Below the pieces are notes generated by a model. The model saw nothing but the letters and a program-made list of their open reading frames with translations. It ran no database searches and was not told where the DNA came from. From an uncultured Bacteroidota bacterium (GTDB lineage Bacteria > Bacteroidota > Bacteroidia > 2-12-FULL-35-15), in the NCBI GenBank assembly GCA_903919535.1, contig CAIXIP010000115.1:1-51134 (forward strand): DNA of 51,134 nucleotides, read 5' to 3'. Shown here piece by piece: positions 16,561 through 26,086 of the stretch. Position 1 is the first letter of the stretch, and every line of letters begins with the position of its first letter. Both the position numbers and the translations under genes were made by a program.

Positions 16561-18960
16561 TTACCTTAATATCTGCACAAATCCATACAGCGGTTTTTTG
16601 AGTTTGGGACCATCCAAAACAAAATAATATACTCCATCAGGATGATTTCCACCCGTCCAGTTATTTTGATAATTGGTGCTTTCGTAAACTTTAATTCCCC
16701 AGCGGTTATATACTTTTAAAGTTGAGCTTGGATAATATTCTAAATTTTTTAAATAGAAGAATTGATTCAATCCATCAGCTCCAGCATTGTTTGGTGTAAA
16801 CACATTTGGAACCTGAATTTCAGAAACGATTTCATAATTTTTTCTGATTGTATCCCAACATCCATCACTACTTTGAACAGCCAATGTTATTGTATAAATT
16901 CCATTGTCACCATATTGATGAATTGGATTTTGTGAATTGGGATGACTTCCGGATGCATCACCAAAATCCCAATACCAAGTTGTAATCGAGCCACCGCTAA
17001 CAGTTGAAATATCATTAAAATTAACAGGAGCACCTAAGTTTGTGGAGCCTGGAGGATTTGTTGTAAAATTGGCACTTGGGCCGTTATTGGCTGTTACAGT
17101 AACCGTATCAGCAGCGTGACAACCATTTGAATAATTTACTGTTACATTATAGGCGCCACTGGAATAAACATAATCAGATTGTGTGGTAGCCGCTGTAGAC
17201 CATGCATAATTTGCTCCTGATAAAATCGTAGGATTTGCTGTTAACAAAATACTGTCACCAGGGCAAAAAGGTTGAACACCTAAAATTGTAACTGCAGGAC
17301 TTGCGTTAACAACAGTTATTGATGGAGAGGTTCCCACGCAACCATTTGTATCTGTTACAGTAACAGTAAATGAACCACTTACCGTTGATACAGAATCATT
17401 GGTGCTGCTGTTTGACCAAACAAAATTGGTGTATATCGATGCTGAATCTACATAAAGTATTGTAGGGTTTGAGCTACATGTAAATAGATTACCGATAATT
17501 ACCGGTGTTGGATTTGGATGTTCAATTACATTTACAAAATTTGTTTTTGAACAACCGCTCTTTTTTGAAGTTACCCAATATTGTCCTGTTGAATTTGCCG
17601 AAATAGATGTTGTTGAAACACCTGTACTCCAATAATAGGAATCGTAATTAGTTGGTGTTACACTAAGTGTAGTGCTGCCTCCATTACAAAACTCGAGGTT
17701 ACCTGTAATAAGAGGGTTAAAGCTTGCTAAACCAAGAGTATCAACATATATATTTAAATTAATGATTGTAACCCCTACCGGTGAACCATCATCAGTAGCA
17801 GTAAAAGTAATAACATGGTTTCCGGCATTTGCCAAACCAGAAATAATTTGAACCTGTGCATTTGCAGAGTTTCCAGAAGTATTAGAAATCACACTTGCTC
17901 CCGGCATCCCATTCAAATTTACAGAAACTGTTGTTGTTTGACCAATTTCCGGAGCAAGGAACAAACCATTTAAAATGAGTGTATCACCCAAACCACAAAT
18001 ACGAAGTGTATCGCAATTATTTAAACCATTTGCAATTGGTGCAATATTAGTACTGTTGCATGAATTAAAATAAAAAGTTTGATTATCCAACCAACTTACA
18101 CCATCATTTGCACCGTAGCCACCATCATAAGCTACACCAGCCTGATCAAAACGACCAAGTTGAATATAATTATTTCCAGGTGAACCTTGATTAACACCTA
18201 CAGTAGCCGGGGTGCCACCAAAACCATTTGTTCCTTGTGATGCATCACCAGTTGTCCATTGCATATCACCATAACAAAAAGCAATATTATTACCATTTGG
18301 AATAATTGGATCTGTACCATTTGAAATGATCAATTGAAACGTATTCAATTTATCAGCATAAGAGTTATAATATCCTACATTTTGCCATTTTACAATCATA
18401 TATGTTGGAGTGATCTTATAATAAACCAAACCACTGGCAGTATTCCGAGTATCAACATCACCCCAAAAAGGAGCTACCATTATAAATGTTGGATCAGGAA
18501 AAGGATTTGAAGAAAAAGTAGAGTAACCACTTCCAAAAGATACATTTCCATTATTATTTATATACAATTGGGTATAATTGGTACCGTATAAACAAAAGTT
18601 GAATGGAATTGTTTTTACAGAAGTTGAAGCATCATCATTTCTGTAATCAGGAGCTGTATACCCTGAAAACTCAGCAACATTGAATGTTCCATCTATGGGA
18701 ACAATACAGCTGCAAGTGGATGAATTAACTCCTTTGTAACCCATTTTTTTAAGATGCTCAGGAGTAACTTTCACTGGTTCAGTGTTAATTGAGCCAGTCT
18801 TTTGCTCATTGTTTATTATTACATATTCCACCCCTTGCTTTAATGCACCTTTTGCTTTCATCTCTGCATAAACCTCTTTAGGCAAAAGCATTTTGGATTG
18901 GGAGAATGTTGGTAAAATGATTGTTCCAAATAACGCGAATAGTAAAAAGTATTTTTTCAT
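16561..18960 (-). CDS. Nidogen/PKD protein with T9SS type B (CHU_C) tail
   Basis: A 799-residue exported surface protein. Signal peptide MKKYFLLFALFGTIILPTFSQ, a short propeptide-like helical part, then a nidogen-like domain at about 95-300 (NFCLYGTNYTQLYINNNG, VAPFWGDVDTR, LGRFDQ). Several Ig-like/SprB-type repeats follow, each with a Cys and patterns such as YYWSTGVSTTS and VTVTDTNGCVGTSP, then a PKD domain (WYWDFGDASGSHPNSQNPIHQY). The last 90 or so residues (PNVFTPNNAGADGLNQFF, LKVYNRWG, WTGGNHPDGVYYFVL) form the gliding motility-associated CHU_C domain, i.e. a type B T9SS sorting signal. The domain set suggests an adhesin. It is monocistronic with its own terminator. Confidence 0.92.
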   Translation of the reverse strand: MKKYFLLFALFGTIILPTFSQSKMLLPKEVYAEMKAKGALKQGVEYVIINNEQKTGSINTEPVKVTPEHLKKMGYKGVNSSTCSCIVPIDGTFNVAEFSGYTAPDYRNDDASTSVKTIPFNFCLYGTNYTQLYINNNGNVSFGSGYSTFSSNPFPDPTFIMVAPFWGDVDTRNTASGLVYYKITPTYMIVKWQNVGYYNSYADKLNTFQLIISNGTDPIIPNGNNIAFCYGDMQWTTGDASQGTNGFGGTPATVGVNQGSPGNNYIQLGRFDQAGVAYDGGYGANDGVSWLDNQTFYFNSCNSTNIAPIANGLNNCDTLRICGLGDTLILNGLFLAPEIGQTTTVSVNLNGMPGASVISNTSGNSANAQVQIISGLANAGNHVITFTATDDGSPVGVTIINLNIYVDTLGLASFNPLITGNLEFCNGGSTTLSVTPTNYDSYYWSTGVSTTSISANSTGQYWVTSKKSGCSKTNFVNVIEHPNPTPVIIGNLFTCSSNPTILYVDSASIYTNFVWSNSSTNDSVSTVSGSFTVTVTDTNGCVGTSPSITVVNASPAVTILGVQPFCPGDSILLTANPTILSGANYAWSTAATTQSDYVYSSGAYNVTVNYSNGCHAADTVTVTANNGPSANFTTNPPGSTNLGAPVNFNDISTVSGGSITTWYWDFGDASGSHPNSQNPIHQYGDNGIYTITLAVQSSDGCWDTIRKNYEIVSEIQVPNVFTPNNAGADGLNQFFYLKNLEYYPSSTLKVYNRWGIKVYESTNYQNNWTGGNHPDGVYYFVLDGPKLKKPLYGFVQILR

Positions 18961-19132
18961 CTTTAAAATATAATTCTAATTAATTTTTGAATTCGTAAAT
19001 ATAAAACTTTGTTTATAATAATGCTACGTTATAGAGGATGATTTTTTAGGGTTTGAGGTTGCATGTATTCCCTCCAAAAATTGATTATAATTAAAATAAT
19101 CGCAATCAAACTCGTTGATTTCATTATTCATC

Positions 19133-19140
19133 TATCTTTG
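19133..19140 (+). promoter_or_regulatory. Promoter of the MATE gene
   Basis: TATCTTTG (-7 type) 8 bases before the ATG at 19148, with TTG at 19115-19117 upstream (15-base spacer, slightly short). It rules out the earlier in-frame start at 19115. Confidence 0.55.
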
Positions 19141-19147
19141 CGCCCCT

Positions 19148-20491
19148 ATGAAAAGTCTTTTGACAGCAGAATATCTTACAAGCTACAGGAAAACATTTTT
19201 TCTCGCTTATCCTGTTGTTCTAAGTCAGCTCGGGCATATCATGGTTGGTGTGGTTGATACCGCCATGGTTGGTCAAATAGGTTCAATTCCTCAAGCAGCC
19301 GTTGCACTTGCTAACAGTCTTTACATTTTAGTCTTAGTATTCGGTCTGGGTGTTTCATATGGTGTTACACCATTAGTAGCTGCTGCCGACAGCTCAAAAA
19401 ACCACTCTGAGAATGCAGCTTTATTAAAACATGGCATTATTATCAATACGGCAATGGGAATACTTTTATTTCTCCTTCTGGTAATGATATCTCCTGTTTT
19501 GAATTATTTCAATCAAAAGCAAGAAGTGGTTGATCTGGCAATTCCCTTTTTAAACGTAATGACATTAGGAATGATCCCTCTTTGTATTTTTTCGGGATTT
19601 AAACAATTTACTGAAGGGCTTTCCTTTACCCGTATTGCGATGCTCATTACTGTTGGTTCAAACTTATTAAATATTGTACTTAATTATGTAATGATATTTG
19701 GCCATTGGGGATTTCCGGCAATGGGATTAATGGGATCATGCTGGGCAAGTTTCATTTCACGGGTGGCGATGGCGTTGGCAATGTTTGCTTACGTATACTA
19801 CAATAAACACTTTAAAGTGTATTGGAAAGATTTTAATTTTAAAAACATTTCAAAAGAATTGACAAAAAAAATTCTTGCATTAGGTATTCCATCAGGATTA
19901 CAATGGGTGTTTGAAGTAGGAGCATTTAGCTTTGCTGTAATCATGATTGGATGGATTAGTCCGACAGCACAAGCAGCGCATCAGGTAGCACTAAGCTTAG
20001 CTGCCACAACATATATGATGGCAAGTGGATTATCTGCTGCAGCATCTGTGCGTGTTGGAAATCAGTTGGGATTAAAAAACAGGGAAGGAATCCGTACAGC
20101 AGGGTTTAGTGCCGTGGTTATGGCTTTGATGTTTATGGGGCTTATGGCAATTTGTTTTATTTTATTTCGCGATACGCTACCAACGTTTTTCAGCAGTGAG
20201 CCTCAGGTAATTTCCATCTCTGCATCATTACTAATAATTGCTGCTTTTTTTCAACTAAGTGATGGCACACAAGTAGTTTGTTTAGGAGCCTTGCGAGGCA
20301 TGAAAGATGTAACAATTCCCACTGTAATTACTCTTATAGCTTATTGGGTTATTGGCCTACCAATGAGTTATATCTTTGCTTTCAAACTTAATTTTGGAGT
20401 GCAAGGAGTTTGGTATGGCTTATCACTAGGATTAACTACGGCTGCTATACTTCTTTTTTTAAGGTTTAATTATGTAAGTAAACGGATTTGA
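19148..20491 (+). CDS. MATE-family efflux transporter
   Basis: A 447-residue membrane protein with about twelve segments, of the NorM-like multidrug and toxic compound extrusion family. Family patterns: PVVLSQLGHIMVGVVDTAMVGQIG at about 19-42, GLGVSYGVTPLVAAADSS, and in the second half GIPSGLQWVFEVGAFSFAVIMIGWI followed by AAHQVALSLAATTYMMASGLSAAASVRVGNQLG. Such proteins export cationic compounds or metabolites using a Na+ or H+ gradient. The start is set at MKSLLTAEYL because a promoter element lies just upstream and would interrupt the longer frame. It is convergent with aroA and has no operon partner on its strand. Confidence 0.93.
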   Translation: MKSLLTAEYLTSYRKTFFLAYPVVLSQLGHIMVGVVDTAMVGQIGSIPQAAVALANSLYILVLVFGLGVSYGVTPLVAAADSSKNHSENAALLKHGIIINTAMGILLFLLLVMISPVLNYFNQKQEVVDLAIPFLNVMTLGMIPLCIFSGFKQFTEGLSFTRIAMLITVGSNLLNIVLNYVMIFGHWGFPAMGLMGSCWASFISRVAMALAMFAYVYYNKHFKVYWKDFNFKNISKELTKKILALGIPSGLQWVFEVGAFSFAVIMIGWISPTAQAAHQVALSLAATTYMMASGLSAAASVRVGNQLGLKNREGIRTAGFSAVVMALMFMGLMAICFILFRDTLPTFFSSEPQVISISASLLIIAAFFQLSDGTQVVCLGALRGMKDVTIPTVITLIAYWVIGLPMSYIFAFKLNFGVQGVWYGLSLGLTTAAILLFLRFNYVSKRI

Positions 20492-20550
20492 AGTATGAAT
20501 TCTTGAAGCCTTTAATTTACATAAAAAAATCCGTAGTGATAATAGTGTAA

Positions 20551-21807
20551 TTAAATTTCTTCCACTACAAATCCAACAGATTTCAGATCATTCCAAAAAT
20601 TTGGATATGATTTTTTTACAACCTCGGGGTCTTCTATCAACACTGAATCGGTATACATAGCCAATGTTGCAAAGGCCATCGCCATGCGATGATCTTCGTA
20701 AGTTTGTATCGGCAAATCGGATTTACAAAAAGAGCTTGGGTCAATTTTAACGGAGTTATCATTTAAAATTTCCACAACAACTCCAAATTTATACAATTCA
20801 TTTTTTAATGCTTGTATCCGGTCCGTTTCTTTTATTCGCAAAGTGTGCAAGCCATTAAAAAATGCCGGCACTTTTAGGGCACCTGCTACAACAGCAATAG
20901 TTTGGGCTAGATCAGGACAATCAGAAAAATCAAAACCAAAATGTTCATCTCGCACATTTGTTTTTGTTAAATGTATCCCTTCATCCGTAAATTTTGTTTT
21001 TACTCCGAAAAATGGAAAAATATTTTCCACTATCGAATCGCCTTGCATACTTGGATTTCTTAACCCTTTTATAGAAAAATCAACTTCCTTTGACAAGGCA
21101 GCAAGAGCATACCAGTAGGAGGCAGCACTCCAGTCCCCTTCAACTTGATATTCATAATCTTGTTCACTTTTTCGATGATAAGATTGTTTACTCACTGAAA
21201 CATAACAGTCGTGCCACATGCCATAAACACGAAACTCTTCCATCATATTCAGAGTCATGTTAATGTATGGTCGCGATGTAACATCGCCTTTGAATTTTAT
21301 TACCAACCCATTTTGTAATTCAGGAGCAATTAATAATAAAGCAGAAATGAATTGACTACTTACATTTCCATCCATTTCAATTTCACCACCTTTTAAAGAT
21401 CTACCCGTAATTTTTAAAGGCGGATACCCTTCTTCCTCCATATACTCAATGTTTGCACCCAGTTGGCGTAAAGCATTCACCAAAATTCCAATCGGGCGTT
21501 TTTTCATTCTATCCGAACCGGTCAAAATATGGGTACCTAATTTTGTAGAAAAATAGGCTGTCAAAAAACGCATAGTTGTTCCTGCTGCTCCTACATCGTA
21601 AGGCTCAGGAGAATATGAGTCCTTCACAGATTGTAAAAGAATTTGTTGCAGAGTTTCGGTATCCTGAGCAAGGGCCAGATTTTTAATTTCAAATCTCTCA
21701 CGGCACAATGCCTGAATTATAAGTGCACGATTACTTTCACTCTTAGAGGCCGTTAGGGTTATAGCACCCTTTAATTTTTTTGTAGGATGAGAAATTCGAT
21801 ACATCAT
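20551..21807 (-). CDS. aroA: 3-phosphoshikimate 1-carboxyvinyltransferase (EPSP synthase)
   Basis: The enzyme joins shikimate-3-phosphate and PEP in the shikimate pathway. From the start MMYRISHPTKKLKG (21807; the ATG at 21804 is equally possible) it is 418 residues. Landmarks: TASKSESNRALI at 19-30 with the phosphate-binding Lys and Ser-Asn-Arg, DVGAAGTTMRFLTAYF (PEP site, corresponding to the NAGT loop), KKRPIGILVNALRQLGA, DGNVSSQFISALLLIAP, HTLRIKETDRIQAL, and DHRMAMAFATLA near the C-terminus. It is somewhat diverged, as usual in Bacteroidota. The start codon lies one base after the stop of aroB, so the pair is tightly coupled. Confidence 0.95.
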   Translation of the reverse strand: MMYRISHPTKKLKGAITLTASKSESNRALIIQALCRERFEIKNLALAQDTETLQQILLQSVKDSYSPEPYDVGAAGTTMRFLTAYFSTKLGTHILTGSDRMKKRPIGILVNALRQLGANIEYMEEEGYPPLKITGRSLKGGEIEMDGNVSSQFISALLLIAPELQNGLVIKFKGDVTSRPYINMTLNMMEEFRVYGMWHDCYVSVSKQSYHRKSEQDYEYQVEGDWSAASYWYALAALSKEVDFSIKGLRNPSMQGDSIVENIFPFFGVKTKFTDEGIHLTKTNVRDEHFGFDFSDCPDLAQTIAVVAGALKVPAFFNGLHTLRIKETDRIQALKNELYKFGVVVEILNDNSVKIDPSSFCKSDLPIQTYEDHRMAMAFATLAMYTDSVLIEDPEVVKKSYPNFWNDLKSVGFVVEEI

Positions 21808-21808
21808 C

Positions 21809-22900
21809 TTATTTAAACAATTTAGTTTGTTCAATATAATAATTCAACGACTCCTTTATTAAATCAGGTTTAGCCGTTTTATTTATTTCGCATTTACCAA
21901 TTGATGACAATAAAGAAAAGTTAATATCTCCTTTATTATTTTTCTTATCATGTTTCATTAACTCAATTAAACGATGAAAGTCCAATTCATCAATCTTTAC
22001 TGCTTTGTATTTGCTTAAAATAAATTGCGTTATCTGTTTCAATTCTACACTTGTTAATTTACACAACATGTTTGACAAATAAGCTTCACATATCATCCCT
22101 ACGGCAATTGCCTCGCCATGTAGTAAATGTTTACGATTATTTTGCTCCAAAGAAAAGGTTTCTATTGCATGACCAATTGTATGGCCGAAATTTAATATTT
22201 TACGAATATTATCTTCTTTGGGATCTTCGAGAACAACACCATTTTTAATATGTATGGATGTTTCTATCAATGTATCGAAATTATTCAAGAAAGAAAAATC
22301 AGCCTGCGCAATTCGCTTCCAATAATCCGAATCAGCAATTAATGCGTGTTTAATAATTTCTGCAAATCCGGAAAGGAGCTGTCGCTTATCTAGCGTGCTC
22401 AGAAAAACAGGATCAACAAATACAGCAGCCGGGTTATTAAATAAACCAATTTCATTTTTCAAATGATTAAGATCCACTCCAACTTTACCACCAATCGATG
22501 CATCCACTTGCGAAAGTAAAGTAGTTGGAATATTAATAAATCCAATCCCTCGCTTGAATGTTGAAGCAATAAATCCGCCCATATCACTAATAACACCGCC
22601 ACCCAAATTTACTATCAATGATTTTCGATCACCACCATATTCACTTAATGTTGCCCAAATTTGCGAACACACTTCAATATTTTTACTTTCTTCCCCACTT
22701 TCTATTTCAATTATTTCAGCTTCTTTAAACACTTCAACCTGCTCAACTAACTGAGGATAACAACACTTTAGGGAATTTTCATCTACCAAAATGAACAATT
22801 TGGTATATTTATTTTTATTGACCCTAAAAAAACGATTAACTTCTTTTGCAATTCCTTTTCCGATATAGACGGAATAATTGCTTGCTTTAATTTCTGCCAT
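21809..22900 (-). CDS. aroB: 3-dehydroquinate synthase
   Basis: Second enzyme of the shikimate pathway: DAHP to 3-dehydroquinate, NAD+ and divalent-metal dependent. The start is MAEIKASNYSV at 22900, giving 363 residues, because a minus-strand TATATTTG promoter lies at 22923-22916 over the longer start. Visible motifs: GEESKNIEVC, the NAD-binding NLGGGVISDMGGFIASTFKRG, IPTTLLSQVDASIGGKVGVD, LLSGFAEIIKHALI with the metal-ligand Glu, NFGHTIGHAIE and HGEAIAVGM with the metal-binding His. It is immediately upstream of aroA on the minus strand. Confidence 0.96.
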   Translation of the reverse strand: MAEIKASNYSVYIGKGIAKEVNRFFRVNKNKYTKLFILVDENSLKCCYPQLVEQVEVFKEAEIIEIESGEESKNIEVCSQIWATLSEYGGDRKSLIVNLGGGVISDMGGFIASTFKRGIGFINIPTTLLSQVDASIGGKVGVDLNHLKNEIGLFNNPAAVFVDPVFLSTLDKRQLLSGFAEIIKHALIADSDYWKRIAQADFSFLNNFDTLIETSIHIKNGVVLEDPKEDNIRKILNFGHTIGHAIETFSLEQNNRKHLLHGEAIAVGMICEAYLSNMLCKLTSVELKQITQFILSKYKAVKIDELDFHRLIELMKHDKKNNKGDINFSLLSSIGKCEINKTAKPDLIKESLNYYIEQTKLFK

Positions 22901-22915
22901 AAATAAATCTATAAA

Positions 22916-22923
22916 CAAATATA
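22916..22923 (-). promoter_or_regulatory. -7 promoter element for aroBA
   Basis: TATATTTG on the minus strand, 15 bases before the aroB ATG at 22900. It fixes the start codon. No -33 TTG at normal spacing was found. Confidence 0.5.
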
Positions 22924-23028
22924 CTTAAGAGTTTTATAATTATATCTTTTTTTATTGCTGTTTATCCTATAGAAAATCACATTGAGCGAAAAGTGGATTG
23001 GCAAAATAGCTTAGTGTCAAAATAGTTT

Positions 23029-23057
23029 TACCTTTGCGTTTAACTAAATGGTTAAAC
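23029..23057 (+). promoter_or_regulatory. Promoter and putative TetR operator
   Basis: TACCTTTG (-7 element, 23029-23036) is followed at once by GTTTAAC-TAAATG-GTTAAAC (23038-23057), a perfect 7-base inverted repeat over the likely transcription start and 10 bases before the ATG of the TetR gene. Position and symmetry suit autorepression of the efflux operon. Confidence 0.6.
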
Positions 23058-23067
23058 TGAATAATTA

Positions 23068-23682
23068 ATGGCAAAATTACCAGAGGGAAAAACAGAAGAC
23101 CGAATCCTTGAGGCTGCAAAAACAGTTTTTATGAAACATGGTTTGTATGGAGCCAGAATGCAAGACATTGCTGATACTGCAGGAATAAATAAAGCATTGC
23201 TTCATTATTATTTCAGAAGCAAAGAAAAATTATTTGACAAAGTTTTTGAGGGAGCTTTGGTAAAATATTTTAAACAAATGGATGTATTTTCTGATTCATC
23301 ATTACCTATAAAACAACGGGTTTTTAAATATGTAGACAACATCATTGATTTTTATGCTGAATATCCACAAATGTCAATGTTCATAATAAAAGAAATAAGC
23401 GTTAATCCAGAATTATTTAAACAAAAAGTAAATATTGCAAAAAAAACAAAAGGGACACGTCTGTTAGAAGTATTAGACGAAGGCATCGCAAATGGAGAAA
23501 TAAAAAAAATTGATACCGCCATGTTTTTAATTAATCTTCAATCCTTATGTTCTTATCCATTTTTAGCTACTCCACTATTTAAGCATGTACTAAAAGTAAA
23601 CCATAAAGACTGGAATGACTTTAATTCTGATAAACTAAAACAATCAGTGAAAACATTTGTTGAGAGTACATTAAGCAAATAA
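23068..23682 (+). CDS. TetR/AcrR-family transcriptional regulator
   Basis: A 204-residue one-component regulator. The N-terminal DNA-binding domain (about residues 8-55) has the TetR helix-turn-helix GARMQDIADTAGINKALLHYYFRSKEKLF. The remaining helical part is the ligand-binding and dimerisation domain; the ligand is unknown. It is the first gene of a plus-strand run with a TolC-like, an HlyD-like and a DHA2 MFS gene (gaps of 25, 13 and 5 bases), so it very likely represses this drug-efflux operon. A palindrome just upstream of its start is the likely operator. Confidence 0.93.
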   Translation: MAKLPEGKTEDRILEAAKTVFMKHGLYGARMQDIADTAGINKALLHYYFRSKEKLFDKVFEGALVKYFKQMDVFSDSSLPIKQRVFKYVDNIIDFYAEYPQMSMFIIKEISVNPELFKQKVNIAKKTKGTRLLEVLDEGIANGEIKKIDTAMFLINLQSLCSYPFLATPLFKHVLKVNHKDWNDFNSDKLKQSVKTFVESTLSK

Positions 23683-23707
23683 CAAGATCAGCTAAAAATA
23701 TAAAAAA

Positions 23708-24967
23708 ATGAAAAAATCAATTCTTTTTTTACTACTTATTGCAAGCACCTGTTTTGGTCAAAAGCAAAGTATATCAATTGACTCATGTATTATTTGGGCC
23801 AAGAAAAATTATCCGCTTATAAAACAAAATAATTTAATAGAGCAAAACAGCGAAAACAATATCAAGGGAGACAATAAAAATTGGCTTCCGAAAGTTTCGT
23901 TTATTTCACAAGCAACTTACCAATCAGAAGTCTCTGAATTTAACTTGCCCGGTTCGCATCTTACGTTCCCAAAAGATCAATACATGAATGCGTTAAATGT
24001 TGAACAAACACTTTTTGATGCAGGCCAGATAAAACAACAAAAACTTGTTGAAAAACTGAATGCTGAAAATGAATTAGAAAAAAATGAGGTTGAATTATAT
24101 AAACTAATTGATCGTGTTAATCAGCTTTATAGCAGCATATTGCTAACACGTGAAAATTTAAAAACATTGAATATTTATCTGAACGATATCACAAATAAAA
24201 AAACTATTATTAGTGCATCTTTAAAGAACGGGCTTGTTTTACAAAGTAATTTGGACGGACTAGAAGCAGAAGAATTAAAAACGGAACAATCAATTATTGA
24301 AGCTAAAGAAAATATAAATGCCATCTATCAGTCGTTAGGGCAATTCATCAACAAAACAATTACTGATAGCACTGAACTTTCGGTTCAACCAATCATACCT
24401 GCCAAACAAGGCAATGAAATTAATCGCCCGGAATTAAAAATGTTCAGCAATCAAAAAGATTTAATAGATGCCCGTTACAAACTAACTAATAAAGCTGCAT
24501 TCCCAAGAATTGCAGTATTTGGCGAAGGTGTATACGGTAGGCCTGGTTATAACTTTCTAAATCAAGACATGAGATTTTTTGGCAAAGCAGGAATAAACTT
24601 GAAATGGAACATCAGCGCTTTATATAATCTTTCAAAGGAAAAGCAAAATGCAAGCATCAGCAAACAAATGGTAGATGTGCAAAAAGAGGTTTTTGAATTT
24701 AATTTAAAAACTTCAATGGCAACACAAACTGCTTCAATTAATTCGTTAAAACAAATTTTAGAAAAAGATAAAAGTATAATTGAAAAAAGACATCACATTT
24801 CACTTACTGCTGCATCTCAGCTTGAAAACGGTAGTATAACAACTACAGATTACTTAACAGAATTAAACGCTGAAATGCAGGCTATTCTCAATCAGAAAAT
24901 TCATGAAATAAAACTCATGAATGCAATTACTAATTACAATACAACAAAAGGAATCACAAATTTTTAA
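23708..24967 (+). CDS. TolC-family outer-membrane efflux protein
   Basis: A 419-residue exported protein with a signal peptide (MKKSILFLLLIASTCFG). It is rich in long amphipathic helices with a twofold repeat, the outer membrane factor layout: SIDSCIIWAKKNYPLIKQN at the mature start, the strand pair WLPKVSFISQATYQS, and in the second half LTNKAAFPRIAVFGEGVYGRPGYNF and FFGKAGINLKWNISALYNLSKEK. It should form the trimeric outer-membrane duct for the EmrAB-like pump encoded directly downstream. The last Cys of the signal region is not in a lipobox, so it is probably not a lipoprotein. Confidence 0.9.
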   Translation: MKKSILFLLLIASTCFGQKQSISIDSCIIWAKKNYPLIKQNNLIEQNSENNIKGDNKNWLPKVSFISQATYQSEVSEFNLPGSHLTFPKDQYMNALNVEQTLFDAGQIKQQKLVEKLNAENELEKNEVELYKLIDRVNQLYSSILLTRENLKTLNIYLNDITNKKTIISASLKNGLVLQSNLDGLEAEELKTEQSIIEAKENINAIYQSLGQFINKTITDSTELSVQPIIPAKQGNEINRPELKMFSNQKDLIDARYKLTNKAAFPRIAVFGEGVYGRPGYNFLNQDMRFFGKAGINLKWNISALYNLSKEKQNASISKQMVDVQKEVFEFNLKTSMATQTASINSLKQILEKDKSIIEKRHHISLTAASQLENGSITTTDYLTELNAEMQAILNQKIHEIKLMNAITNYNTTKGITNF

Positions 24968-24980
24968 TCATATAATTCAA

Positions 24981-26081
24981 ATGACCAAATCAAACGTAGA
25001 AAACGAGAACCCGAAAAAGAAGAGCAAAAAAAAACTGTTTATTATTTCTGGTGTTTTTTCAATTATCTTAATTATTACACTTGCATTTTGGATTAGATCA
25101 GCAGGATTTGAATCTACTGACAATGCTCAATTAGATGCCAATATTATTCCTATTCGCACAAGTGTTTCGGGATATATTAAAACCATTCATTTTAAGGATA
25201 ATGAACATGTAAAAAAAGGACAATTGCTCATAACGATTGATGATACAGATCTAAAAACAAGAGTTGCACAATCACAAGCGGCATTAGAAAATGCAAAAGC
25301 AAATTTATTATCCGTAAAAAATAATGCGAACGCTGTTTCTCAAAATGCTGATGCTGCTTCACTAACATCAGAATCAGTTCAGCAAAATATAAATTCGGCA
25401 AAAGCTAAATTAAAAAAGGCGGAAGAAGATTTTAAACGCATTGAAAACATGTATAACGCGAAAGCCAGTACACAAGCTCAATACGATGCTTCAAAAGCTG
25501 ATCTGGATATTACAAAAGCGCAATATGATGGTGCCGTAAATCAATACAAATCTTCTGCAGCACAATCACAAGGAGTTCATTCACAAGCTGAAGCCCAGCA
25601 AGCACAAATTATTTTAGCAGAAGCATTAGTAAAGCAACGTGAAGCCGAATTATTATTAGCGCAGACACAATTAGATTACGCTTCCGTAAAATCACCATGC
25701 GATGGAATTGTTTCGAAACGAGCTGTTGAAGAAGGACAATATATTATAATAGGACAACCACTATGCTCTACCATCGATAATGAGAATTTATGGGTAACGG
25801 CAAATTTCAAAGAAACACAATTGAAAAAATTAAAACCAGGACAAGAAGTTGAAATTAAACTGGATGCATACCCGGATATTGAAATGAAGGGCACTGTGGA
25901 ATCATTTGTAGGTGCAACAGGAGCAAAATTTTCTTTGTTACCGCCTGATAATGCAACAGGTAATTTTATTAAAGTTACGCAAAGGGTGCCTATTCGTATC
26001 ACAATTACTGATTATCCAAAAGATAAAACAGATATTTTATTTCCAGGATTAAGTGCATTTGTTGAAGTAAAGATTAAATAG
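24981..26081 (+). CDS. HlyD/EmrA-family membrane fusion protein
   Basis: A 366-residue periplasmic adaptor starting MTKSNVENENPKKK, 13 bases after the TolC-like gene; the longer frame that overlaps that gene is dropped. One membrane segment (KLFIISGVFSIILIITLAFWI) anchors it in the inner membrane. Next comes ESTDNAQLDANIIPIRTSVSGYIKTIHFKDNEHVKKGQLLITIDD, the first half of a lipoyl/biotinyl-like domain, a long Ala/Gln-rich coiled-coil hairpin (about 95-215), the second lipoyl half SPCDGIVSKRAVEEGQYI, and a beta-barrel domain. The STDNAQ motif and long hairpin fit EmrA-type adaptors that pair with DHA2 pumps. Confidence 0.93.
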   Translation: MTKSNVENENPKKKSKKKLFIISGVFSIILIITLAFWIRSAGFESTDNAQLDANIIPIRTSVSGYIKTIHFKDNEHVKKGQLLITIDDTDLKTRVAQSQAALENAKANLLSVKNNANAVSQNADAASLTSESVQQNINSAKAKLKKAEEDFKRIENMYNAKASTQAQYDASKADLDITKAQYDGAVNQYKSSAAQSQGVHSQAEAQQAQIILAEALVKQREAELLLAQTQLDYASVKSPCDGIVSKRAVEEGQYIIIGQPLCSTIDNENLWVTANFKETQLKKLKPGQEVEIKLDAYPDIEMKGTVESFVGATGAKFSLLPPDNATGNFIKVTQRVPIRITITDYPKDKTDILFPGLSAFVEVKIK

Positions 26082-26086
26082 AAAAC